NCBI GenBank assembly: GCA_965203305.1
Contig: OZ241874.1
Coordinates: 2,914,001 to 2,978,000, forward strand
Direction: 5' to 3'
Source: Bin80 sp965203305
Lineage (GTDB): Bacteria; Bacteroidota; Rhodothermia; Rhodothermales; Bin80
Length of the DNA stretch: 64,000 nt
The notes under the pieces were generated by a model. The model made no database searches, was not told the origin of the DNA, and saw only the letters and a list, made by a program, of their open reading frames with translations. A program made the translations under genes and the position numbers. This document shows positions 44,490 through 52,440 of this stretch, in pieces; position 1 is the stretch's first letter, and the number at the start of each line of letters is the position of its first letter.

Positions 44490-45545
44490 GTGCAGGATTC
44501 AACCTTTGATGTGGTCATTGCCGGTGCAGGCTTGGGTGGTGCATGTGCCGCGTTGTGGTTATCCGAGTCAAAACATGTCGCCCTTCTTTCCGGGACAGCT
44601 CCCGCGGCATCCACCGTTGCTGCCGGACTGGTGAATCCGTTTGCAGGACGACGATTGGGCATGTCCTGGTATTCCAATACTGCCCACAGAAACCTTCTGG
44701 ACACCCTGACCAAGGCAGATGCCCATGAAACGTACAATCCATGCGGAATTTTGCGGCCCGCTCTGGACAAGGATCATGCCTCACTCCTTCAAACATGTTC
44801 CGAGGAGAACCCAGATTTGATTGCATGGATTTCCCCAAATCAGGCACGAGAAGACTGCCCCCATGTGAAAGCTGCATTCGGTGGAGTGATCACAACTGGA
44901 GGTATACTGGATACACCTCGAATGCTGAAACAGATGCTCTCCACAGTCTCGCAACACGCTACCGTCATCCATGAAAACCTGGCTAGCTGGCAGGATCATG
45001 ACGCAAACGTTACCGCAATGCTGGCTTCAGGCAGATCCCTGAAAGCAAAGACCCTGATTCTGGCACTTGGATCAGGCTATACATCGTTTTCCGAACTGTT
45101 AAAACTGAATTTGCACTGCACTAAAGGACAGGTGATTCATGTACGCATACCGGAATATATCTCCATGCCCCTTCCAGTCAGCGGGTATGGATATGCCGTT
45201 CCGATGGGAGACCGGCTAATTCTGGGAACCACTTACGAACATGCTCCCCATGATGGAGAACCTACAACGGCAGGAGCCAGAAGCATCCTCTCCCTGACAG
45301 AACAGATGATTCCATGGGCAAGGTCAGCAGAAATCCTGTGCTCATCTGCAGGAATTCGGGTTGGAGTTCCCGGAACCCGCCTGCCAATGGTTGGCCCGCT
45401 CACCAAACATGTCTGGATACTGACAGGTCTCGGATCAAAGGGATTATTGTCTGGAGCATACATCGGAAGAAACCTTGAGGCATGGATGGCAGATCCCCTG
45501 CGCATTCCCCGTGAGTTTCGTGTCACCTATTCGAAAAATATTTGA
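44490..45545 (+). CDS. FAD-dependent oxidoreductase (D-amino-acid/glycine oxidase-like)
   Basis: A DAO-fold flavoprotein of 351 residues. The FAD dinucleotide fold is DVVIAGAGLGGACAALWL at the N terminus, with the DAO family's GLVNPFAGRR block, the second FAD contact LILALGSGY and a C-terminal WILTGLGSKGLLSGAYIG. It resembles glycine oxidase and the C-terminal domain of MnmC. Substrate unknown. The start is a GTG at 44490. Likely cytoplasmic. Confidence 0.82.
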   Translation: MQDSTFDVVIAGAGLGGACAALWLSESKHVALLSGTAPAASTVAAGLVNPFAGRRLGMSWYSNTAHRNLLDTLTKADAHETYNPCGILRPALDKDHASLLQTCSEENPDLIAWISPNQAREDCPHVKAAFGGVITTGGILDTPRMLKQMLSTVSQHATVIHENLASWQDHDANVTAMLASGRSLKAKTLILALGSGYTSFSELLKLNLHCTKGQVIHVRIPEYISMPLPVSGYGYAVPMGDRLILGTTYEHAPHDGEPTTAGARSILSLTEQMIPWARSAEILCSSAGIRVGVPGTRLPMVGPLTKHVWILTGLGSKGLLSGAYIGRNLEAWMADPLRIPREFRVTYSKNI

Positions 45546-45554
45546 ACCAAACGA

Positions 45555-45587
45555 GAATGATGGCGAAATACATGACTGCCGTCATTC
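45555..45587 (+). terminator. Hairpin after the oxidoreductase gene
   Basis: GAATGATGGC and GCCGTCATTC form a 10-bp stem with one G-U pair and a 13-base loop, 10 bp after the stop. AATAATTT follows rather than a clean T run, so termination strength is uncertain. Confidence 0.45.
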
Positions 45588-45638
45588 AATAATTTCCTAA
45601 ATTTGGGATACATCAACCTTTAACTCTTATTCTGATCA

Positions 45639-46718
45639 ATGACCAGCATAAACCACAGAGATACTGCCGAAATCCTGGCAGATTCTGCAGAGAATCTCCT
45701 GACACACAAATGCCAGACAATCTCACGGGAAACCCTGCATCTGCCTGGGCCTGATTTTGTTGACGATGTCTGGGCAGGTTCTGACCGGAATCCCCGCGTA
45801 CTCCGCTCTTTGCAAACACTCTTCCACTCTGGCCGGCTCGCCGGTACGGGCTATGTATCCATTCTCCCGGTGGATCAGGGAATCGAACATTCTGCAGGGG
45901 CCTCTTTTGCAAAGAATCCGATATACTTTGATCCCGAAAATATTGTCCGGCTGGCAATTGAAGGAGGATGTAACGGGGTCGCTTCAACATACGGTGTGCT
46001 CGGAGCGGTGGCCCGCAAGTATGCCCACAAAATTCCTTTTATCCTCAAGTTCAATCACAATGAACTGCTGAGCTATCCCAACACGCATGACCAGGTGCCT
46101 TTTGCAAGCGTTCAGAATGCGTGGGACATGGGATGTATTGGCGTGGGGGCGACAATTTATTTTGGATCTGAGGACTCCAACCGACAGCTTCAGGAAGTGA
46201 CCGAAGCATTTGCATATGCCCATGAACTCGGGATGTTGACAATTCTATGGTGTTATGTGCGTAACAGTGCCTTCAAGATTGACGGAACAAACCATGAGGC
46301 TTCAGCGGACCTGACAGGACAGGCCAATCATCTGGGCGTAACGATTGAAGCAGACATCATCAAGCAGAAACAGCCCGTCTCAAACGGAGGATATGCTGCG
46401 CTGAATTATGGAGAATCCAGCTATGGCAAGTTTGATGAACGCATCTATACAGAGCTGGCCAGCGATCATCCGATAGATCTGACCAGATATCAGGTTGCCA
46501 ACTGTTACATGGGACGTTGCGGACTCATCAATTCTGGCGGTGCTTCCGGAGCAAATGACTTGCAACAGGCCGTGAAGACAGCCGTCATCAACAAGCGTGC
46601 TGGCGGGATGGGACTGATCTCCGGGCGAAAGGCCTTTCAGCGTCCCATGAAGGATGGAGTCGGGATTTTGAACGCCATTCAGGATGTCTATCTGGATAAC
46701 TCTGTAACGATTGCGTAA
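45639..46718 (+). CDS. fbaB: Class I fructose-bisphosphate aldolase (DhnA type)
   Basis: A Schiff-base aldolase of the bacterial/archaeal DhnA family, acting in glycolysis and gluconeogenesis. Diagnostic text includes GYVSILPVDQGIEHSAGASF, CNGVASTYGVLGAVARKYAHKIPFILKFNHNELL, GVGATIYFGSEDS, ILWCYVRN and the end GMGLISGRKAFQRPMKDGVGILNAIQDVYLD. Length (359) is normal. It is flanked by hairpins on both sides, so it is probably a single-gene transcript. Confidence 0.93.
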   Translation: MTSINHRDTAEILADSAENLLTHKCQTISRETLHLPGPDFVDDVWAGSDRNPRVLRSLQTLFHSGRLAGTGYVSILPVDQGIEHSAGASFAKNPIYFDPENIVRLAIEGGCNGVASTYGVLGAVARKYAHKIPFILKFNHNELLSYPNTHDQVPFASVQNAWDMGCIGVGATIYFGSEDSNRQLQEVTEAFAYAHELGMLTILWCYVRNSAFKIDGTNHEASADLTGQANHLGVTIEADIIKQKQPVSNGGYAALNYGESSYGKFDERIYTELASDHPIDLTRYQVANCYMGRCGLINSGGASGANDLQQAVKTAVINKRAGGMGLISGRKAFQRPMKDGVGILNAIQDVYLDNSVTIA

Positions 46719-46756
46719 AGAGTTCGCCCGCTGCTGTCATGTCTCCCTTATCCGCT

Positions 46757-46802
46757 CCGAAAAATTTTTCGGGAATGGAAATCAGAAAATTTTCCTGATT
46801 CC
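46757..46802. terminator. Two hairpins between convergent fbaB and the isomerase gene
   Basis: A perfect palindrome CCGAAAAATTTTTCGG (46757-46772) is followed by GGAAATCAG (46777-46785) pairing with CTGATTCC (46795-46802), with one bulged base and loop AAAATTTTC. The A/T-rich loops and convergent position suit a terminator that works both ways. Confidence 0.55.
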
Positions 46803-46819
46803 CCGCGGTCTGGCGTGTT

Positions 46820-47674
46820 TTATCTCCTGGATAATTCAACGAGAGAGTCAAACAGTGAACGCTGGTGCCTCAGTGCGGAAATGCGATCTTCGGAGTCCGC
46901 ATGCGCCTCCAGTAAAATCCAGCCAGCATATTCTGCCACTGTGAGCAGTTTAAACAACTGGCGATAGGGATAGGTGTCACTGTCCAGTTGACGGACATGA
47001 ACAGTCTGTCCCAGATATTCACGGACAAGCCCGAAGTTGTGTGTCAGTCCGGGTGCCTGCAGGTCCACAGGATTGGAGTTCCAGCATATGCGGACATTGC
47101 GATGATCTGCAGCTTCCATGATCTGCTGTATCACCGGCAGCTGGTCTGTATGGCGGCCGTGAACCTCCAGCCGGATTTCCTGCCCGTAGCCTTCTCCGAA
47201 CTGTCCCAGTGTCCGCAGAGCACGTCCAATCTGCGTGATCGTCCGCTCCTCAGGAACATCATCCGGCAGAGCATCGGGTTTTACCTTGACTCCACTTCCT
47301 CCCACATCATGAGACAGTACCACGGAGGCTTTGGCTTGGCTGATTGCATGGGCGAGTTTCGCAGCTTCCGGATGATGAAATGCCCAGTTGGTCCCCAATC
47401 CGACCAGTGACACATTACTGTCTGTAAACTGCTCCCGTACAGCAACGCGTTCCGCAGCGGACAGATGAACTTCTACGCCATGTGCATGCTCTGTTCTTAA
47501 CTCAACACCTCCAACCCCCGTCTCTTGACAATTCTGAATCAGTGTCGGAATGTCCCAGTCCCGTCCCCAGATATAGGTCACCAGTCCAAATCCCATGTCC
47601 CCATCCTGCCGGGAAACCGAGTTCCAAAATCCCCCCAGTGAGCGTCTGAAAAATTGACGGCGAGATGAACGCAT
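46820..47674 (-). CDS. Sugar phosphate isomerase/epimerase (AP2-type TIM barrel), exported by Tat
   Basis: A xylose-isomerase-like TIM barrel of 284 residues. The N terminus SSRRQFFRRSLGGF has the twin-arginine pattern, although a strongly hydrophobic stretch after it is weak. The barrel includes GVGGVELRTEHAHGVEVH, VVLSHDVGGSGVKV, EIRLEVHGRHTD, RICWNSNPVDLQ and WILLEAHADSEDR, giving the usual Glu/His/Asp metal ligands. The ATG at 47674 is preferred to TTG at 47680. Substrate unknown; such proteins in this phylum are often periplasmic sugar-modifying enzymes. Confidence 0.8.
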   Translation of the reverse strand: MRSSRRQFFRRSLGGFWNSVSRQDGDMGFGLVTYIWGRDWDIPTLIQNCQETGVGGVELRTEHAHGVEVHLSAAERVAVREQFTDSNVSLVGLGTNWAFHHPEAAKLAHAISQAKASVVLSHDVGGSGVKVKPDALPDDVPEERTITQIGRALRTLGQFGEGYGQEIRLEVHGRHTDQLPVIQQIMEAADHRNVRICWNSNPVDLQAPGLTHNFGLVREYLGQTVHVRQLDSDTYPYRQLFKLLTVAEYAGWILLEAHADSEDRISALRHQRSLFDSLVELSRR

Positions 47675-47769
47675 GGGCAAGAGAAGTTATTGTTTCATAA
47701 ATGGGTGAATTTCCAAAGGGAGACACGGTTTCTTTCGGAGACTGAAACGACAGCAATACCAAATAAATT

Positions 47770-48018
47770 TTCAGAGCCTGTTCCAGAGGATACACAAGAA
47801 TCTGCTATCCTTTTATACCCAAGTACTCGCATCATCGCAGCAGTCTTGATTCATTTCAGTTATGTGGACCCATCGGGATCTGACAAGGCTTCCCGCTCTG
47901 CATCCTCCCCATCCGATATCACGCACGTAACATCAGCAATTGAATCAGCCGAGTCCTTACTCCATGAATGGCAATAAACGAACCTGTTCTCTCTGTGATT
48001 CTCTGTCCGATGACCCCC
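47770..48018 (-). repeat. Partial second copy of the gyrA 3' end and downstream flank (left copy)
   Basis: 47770-47946 matches 52261-52440 at about 94% by eye, including bases beyond the gyrA stop and its final codons. From about 47947 to 48018 the copy resumes as a match to about 52552-52624, so about 110 bp are missing. Both copies have the same orientation. It is non-functional and lies just downstream of the restriction gene. Confidence 0.85.
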
Positions 48019-48038
48019 TGCTATACCAAAGGGTAAAT

Positions 48039-50564
48039 TCAGCCAGAGGAGAACATACCATTCAGACTTGCTTCCCAATTATCCTCATCCACTACCCTGA
48101 ATCGTACTACCTTGCTACGCATGTTGGGCACAAACATGGCCCAGTCAACTTTTCTGGCATGCTGATTACAGATATCAAAGACTGATCGCTTGTACTCAGT
48201 ATCCTCTGACCTAGTCAGGTGAATACCCTTCGTTTCAACCACAAACACCTCGTGAAATGTGTCCTGTTCCAGCTCACTGTCTTTAAGTGTTACTATGAAG
48301 TCAGCATAAATTCTGTGAGGTTTCCATCCCTGCACAAAATAGTCTTTTCTAGCTCGGTTACGATACCAGAAAAAGAGGCGTTCCTGTTGATCCAGATAGG
48401 TTGCCACTTTATTCTCCAGTTGGTTCAGATCATCCTCAGGAATCATACTGAAGAGACTTGCCTGATAGGGAGCACCATCCTCTCGGTTCGCCTGCATGGC
48501 AGTCGGACTGTCTATCTCCACAGGCAAACGATTGAACTCCATGTTCTCTGCAACAACAAGAAATCTAATCTTCTTTTCGTCCAGGAGAGAGTGAAAAACA
48601 ATTTTTGACAGGCGATCTCGTTCTATCTCAATTATCTGACGCAACTCCTCAAGGATGAAGACATAGTTTATTGCCAGGCGTTCCTCGGGATAATTTTCAG
48701 ACAGGGCCATAAAAACGCGTTGTACCAGATCATAACCATGCCAAGGGTTTGGAACTAGATCAAGAAGATGACTGGCTGCGGTACCATAATCTATGACATC
48801 ACTATTTCTTGAATCTCCCATGTTATCAAAGTGATCCAAATCAGTCAGGTTGACTCTCAGTGATGTTAGGACCTTTCTTTCTTTGAGCTTTAAATTACTG
48901 AGTGTTGAGACATCAATCTGTTCCCAAGGCAATCGCGAAAGGATATCAGCCTCGTAGCGTACGAGTCTCCAGCCATTCTCGTCCTCAATCATGAAAGCGG
49001 GAAGAACAAGATTACGTGCGGCTTCTTCATAACGTGACCTTTGGCGAATTTTCACTCTCTCTCGTGTGTTGACTCCTGTGTGACTGCCAGATGTGATTCT
49101 TCCCTCAAGTCCCTGCAGTCCTTCTAGACCAAATCCCTTCCTAACTTCTTTCAAGATTTCATTCCCGCGACGGCTAAAACAGAAAACATAACTCTCATCA
49201 AGAGCGGATACACCTGTCTTACTGGCATAGGGTTGCCTCAGAATTCTTCCTACAAGTTGAGTCAACCCCGTTCTGGACATCGGATTTGTAAGAATTGTCA
49301 AAATATAGGCAAATGAACAATCCCACCCTTCTTGCAATGCCTGTTTAGTAATGATGAAGCGAATCGGACAACTACGAGATAACAGTCCGCCGCCCTTTTC
49401 CACTTCTTTAAGCTCATCTCTGTCACTCGTCTTGACCGCGACATGCTCTGGCTTGATTCCAGGATTCCTCAGTAAAAACTCCCGTACATCGTCGGTGTGA
49501 ATAAATCCCGATGCCCTCTGTGCTTGACCGGTTCTTTCTACTTGAATCACACAGATCGGTCGAATGTAGACACCTGACTCAGCTTCATAATTTCGTGCTT
49601 CAGACTCTAGCATCTCGCGATGCTGAATTGCGTCAAGCAATGTACTGCCCCAGTCATCGTTATCTTTGTTACGAATGTGAAGATCAAGTTTGATCATTTC
49701 CTCAGCATTGAGTTCTACCCCCCGGATATTAACCAGTACATTTGCCTGCTTAACAGGAGTAGCTGAGAGCTCCACAATCATGCAGGGATTGAATTCTTCC
49801 AGTGTCCTCTTGGCATTATCACTGTATGCTCTATGCCCCTCGTCAAGAATGATTAGTGGTTTTAGAAGACGTATTGTATTTCCAAGAGATGTTTTAATGA
49901 GTTGACTGCCCAGCGACCCTGACTGTTCAAATGTGTCAAGGTTAGTGTAATTCTCAAGCAGTTCGGCATGAGCAGAAGGTTCATCATCCGAAGGAAAAAA
50001 CTGATCAAATGCTCCACTGTCCTGGTAAATCCTGAGCCTGTCTCTCGTAGTCAGCCCCCGACTGGCAGAGGGGAGCATCAGCAGGAAAATGCAGAGATTT
50101 TCATTTACATCATGTGGGCCAAAGGATGATATTTTTTCAAAGATGCGTGTACGCTGCCCCGAAGCCAAGTCAAGCTGCTGGCGATAGGGATGATCAAGAT
50201 CCTTTAAGGCCTTCAGAGTCTGAGTGTATATTTGACTTGTCGGTACAATCCAAAGTACCAGCCCCCTGCGACTCTGCCGAAAATGTATGTTCACGAGATC
50301 AATCACATGAGTAACAAGCAGTGTCTTTCCTCCACCAGTGGGAACCTTAAGGCAATAGACAGGAAGATGCTCGCCCAATCCATTGCAACGGCTGTTATAC
50401 CTTCTTGAGGGGACGACTTTTCCCCAAGCCCGCTGAACCCAGTCAGAACCCCATTCAGGATCATGTTCTCTGGCCTGCCTGTCTTTTTCTCGGCTATCTG
50501 CTAAGTGCTGGAGAAATTCAGCGACCTTCACAAGCGTTCTCTTTTGATAATCCTTCAGAGTCAT
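48039..50564 (-). CDS. Type III-like restriction subunit (DEAD helicase with PD-(D/E)xK nuclease)
   Basis: An 841-residue restriction enzyme subunit. The SF2 helicase motor has Walker A VPTGGGKT (residues 74-81), motif II DEGH (LIILDEGHRAY), motif III SATP and motif VI QLVGRILRQP. Near the C terminus YADFIVTL...FVVETKG is the D...ExK nuclease site seen in Res subunits. It overlaps the methylase gene by ATGA, so both come from one transcript. Length is somewhat shorter than classical EcoP15I Res (about 970). The reading frame is intact, so restriction should be active. Confidence 0.9.
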   Translation of the reverse strand: MTLKDYQKRTLVKVAEFLQHLADSREKDRQAREHDPEWGSDWVQRAWGKVVPSRRYNSRCNGLGEHLPVYCLKVPTGGGKTLLVTHVIDLVNIHFRQSRRGLVLWIVPTSQIYTQTLKALKDLDHPYRQQLDLASGQRTRIFEKISSFGPHDVNENLCIFLLMLPSASRGLTTRDRLRIYQDSGAFDQFFPSDDEPSAHAELLENYTNLDTFEQSGSLGSQLIKTSLGNTIRLLKPLIILDEGHRAYSDNAKRTLEEFNPCMIVELSATPVKQANVLVNIRGVELNAEEMIKLDLHIRNKDNDDWGSTLLDAIQHREMLESEARNYEAESGVYIRPICVIQVERTGQAQRASGFIHTDDVREFLLRNPGIKPEHVAVKTSDRDELKEVEKGGGLLSRSCPIRFIITKQALQEGWDCSFAYILTILTNPMSRTGLTQLVGRILRQPYASKTGVSALDESYVFCFSRRGNEILKEVRKGFGLEGLQGLEGRITSGSHTGVNTRERVKIRQRSRYEEAARNLVLPAFMIEDENGWRLVRYEADILSRLPWEQIDVSTLSNLKLKERKVLTSLRVNLTDLDHFDNMGDSRNSDVIDYGTAASHLLDLVPNPWHGYDLVQRVFMALSENYPEERLAINYVFILEELRQIIEIERDRLSKIVFHSLLDEKKIRFLVVAENMEFNRLPVEIDSPTAMQANREDGAPYQASLFSMIPEDDLNQLENKVATYLDQQERLFFWYRNRARKDYFVQGWKPHRIYADFIVTLKDSELEQDTFHEVFVVETKGIHLTRSEDTEYKRSVFDICNQHARKVDWAMFVPNMRSKVVRFRVVDEDNWEASLNGMFSSG

Positions 50565-52192
50565 TTCTCTCCTTGCTCAATTGATTCGTAAATCTGAAAG
50601 GGTAATTGCTGAAAGTCAATACTGTACTCGTGAAGAAATTCTCTGTCAAGATACTTGGCAGGGGCGAAGACAAGCTTTCTTTTAGATCCAGAAGGAAAAG
50701 CGCGGGCCTCTGATAAAGAAAGTGCAAGATTCTTGAGTTTTTCCATATCAGGCTCGTAGAAAAGAAATACATCGTAAGATTTTGTTCGCCCAATGAAGCA
50801 GGTATTCCTGTCAACTACACTAGGATCAAACTCTTGACCTGTTGCAGTAAAAAAAACATATGAGGCCAATTTTTCCCAAGAAGGCAGATGAGAACCACTG
50901 AGAAGTGACTCCTGCTTCATCGCATTCCCCAACTCAAAATAGCTAAATGTACCCCCATAACCTGCTCTGAGGCTCTCATTTCTGGCTTCGGGGACACCAC
51001 TGATGACATTCCGAACACGCTGAGCAGTTGTGGAGTCGGCATAATCCTCACACTCTATAAGAATAAAGTGCCGCTTACCGCCATCTTCCTGATTTTGGGC
51101 AAGAACGGCATGAGCTGTAGTGCCAGAGCCTGCAAAGGAATCAAGAATGATGGAATCGGAAGATGTAACGAATGTGATAATTCTCCTTATCAGTTCAACC
51201 CTCTTGGGATTGTCAAATTGGATACCTAAGGAACCAAAGGCTGAATTAGATTCGTTACTAATCATATCCTTCCAGAGTGAATTTAAAAGTTGCTTGTCGG
51301 ATGGGGGAACATAGTGCTCAGGTTTTCCAGTTTTTGACAGTCGTATCAGATCTGTTCTTTCTGGTAATCTTGACAGCCACCACGCATCAATTTCATTCTG
51401 GCTTGGATTTTTATCTCCATTGTCCTGATAAAATTGCTCATAGTTTGCTACCGCTCTGAGACTTCTTTCTTTTCCCCACCTCCACTGTCCGCTTGTCGGG
51501 GTATGGCCAAGCAGTTCATATCTCATTGTAGGTCTATCCGTACCTCGCCAATGGTTATTCCAGCTACCAGAGCGAGGAGAGTCCAGAAACTTGTAAGGCT
51601 TTGCGTAGCGCGTCTGGGAGGATTTGCTGTAAAAAAGGATATACTCTTGCCCCAGAGCGAGCTTGTCTATATCTGGAAACTGAGACTGAAGATTTTTCGG
51701 CCCCCTTCGCACAGTGATGATATTGCGGAAATTGGCACACCCAAATACATCATCCATCAAACAGCGAAGGTGATGTACCTCATTATCATCAATAGAGACA
51801 AAGATTGCACCATCTTCTCGAAGCAATTCGCGAAGTAGCTTCAGGCGGGGCATCATCATGCACAACCACTTGTCATGCCTTGTCAGGTCGTCTCGATCCA
51901 CAACCTTGCCCAGCCAGTCCTTGATCAAGGGAGAGTTCAAGCTGTCGCTATATGCCCACCCCTCATTGCCTGTGTTGTATGGCGGGTCAATGTAAACGCA
52001 ATGTATTTTTCCACGATAGATTGGCAGCAGAGATTTCAGGGAAGCCAAGTTGTCCCCATGAATTACGAGATTGTCGTGGAGACTTGATCCCTCATTTAAT
52101 CCCTTTTCACCCACCGGTATCAACTCGTGAAAAGGTACGGACAAGTGGTGATTTTCTACTAGGACCCTGCCCTTGAATTGAAGGTGTGGCAT
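50561..52192 (-). CDS. Type III-like DNA adenine methyltransferase (Mod)
   Basis: A beta-class N6-adenine methylase of 543 residues. Motif IV is IDPPYNTGNEGWAY (residues 69-82), and the SAM-binding motif I, DSFAGSGTTAHAV, follows near residue 358; this order defines the beta class. The middle (about residues 150-330) would hold target recognition, with the family's NHWRGTDRPTMRYELLG and P-x5-W-RWGKE-like blocks. It recognises and protects the site cut by the Res protein downstream; recognition sequence unknown. Confidence 0.93.
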   Translation of the reverse strand: MPHLQFKGRVLVENHHLSVPFHELIPVGEKGLNEGSSLHDNLVIHGDNLASLKSLLPIYRGKIHCVYIDPPYNTGNEGWAYSDSLNSPLIKDWLGKVVDRDDLTRHDKWLCMMMPRLKLLRELLREDGAIFVSIDDNEVHHLRCLMDDVFGCANFRNIITVRRGPKNLQSQFPDIDKLALGQEYILFYSKSSQTRYAKPYKFLDSPRSGSWNNHWRGTDRPTMRYELLGHTPTSGQWRWGKERSLRAVANYEQFYQDNGDKNPSQNEIDAWWLSRLPERTDLIRLSKTGKPEHYVPPSDKQLLNSLWKDMISNESNSAFGSLGIQFDNPKRVELIRRIITFVTSSDSIILDSFAGSGTTAHAVLAQNQEDGGKRHFILIECEDYADSTTAQRVRNVISGVPEARNESLRAGYGGTFSYFELGNAMKQESLLSGSHLPSWEKLASYVFFTATGQEFDPSVVDRNTCFIGRTKSYDVFLFYEPDMEKLKNLALSLSEARAFPSGSKRKLVFAPAKYLDREFLHEYSIDFQQLPFQIYESIEQGEK

Positions 52193-52260
52193 AAGATTTT
52201 TTAACTAATGTTTGGCAAGAACGTAACGTGTACTACGTGAATTCTATGCGCAAAATAAAA

Positions 52261-52440
52261 TTTTTCAGAACCTGTTCCAGAAGATACACAAGAATCTGCT
52301 ATCCCTTTACACCCAAGTACTCGCATCATCACAGCAGTCTTGATTCATTCCAGTTATGTGAATTCATCGGGATCTGACAAGGCTTCCTGCTCTGCATCCT
52401 CCCCATCCGATATCACGCACGTAACATCAGCAATTGAATC
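52261..52440 (-). repeat. gyrA 3'-end repeat (right copy, in the working gene)
   Basis: This contains the end of the functional gyrA and 93 bp beyond its stop, and matches 47770-47946. Together the two copies bracket the restriction-modification pair as a direct repeat. Confidence 0.85.

Noticed and set aside
46815..46835. CTGGATAATTC, similar to the transposon-like end
   Set aside because: Only about ten bases match, it lies at the end of the isomerase gene and has no partner, so it is taken as chance.
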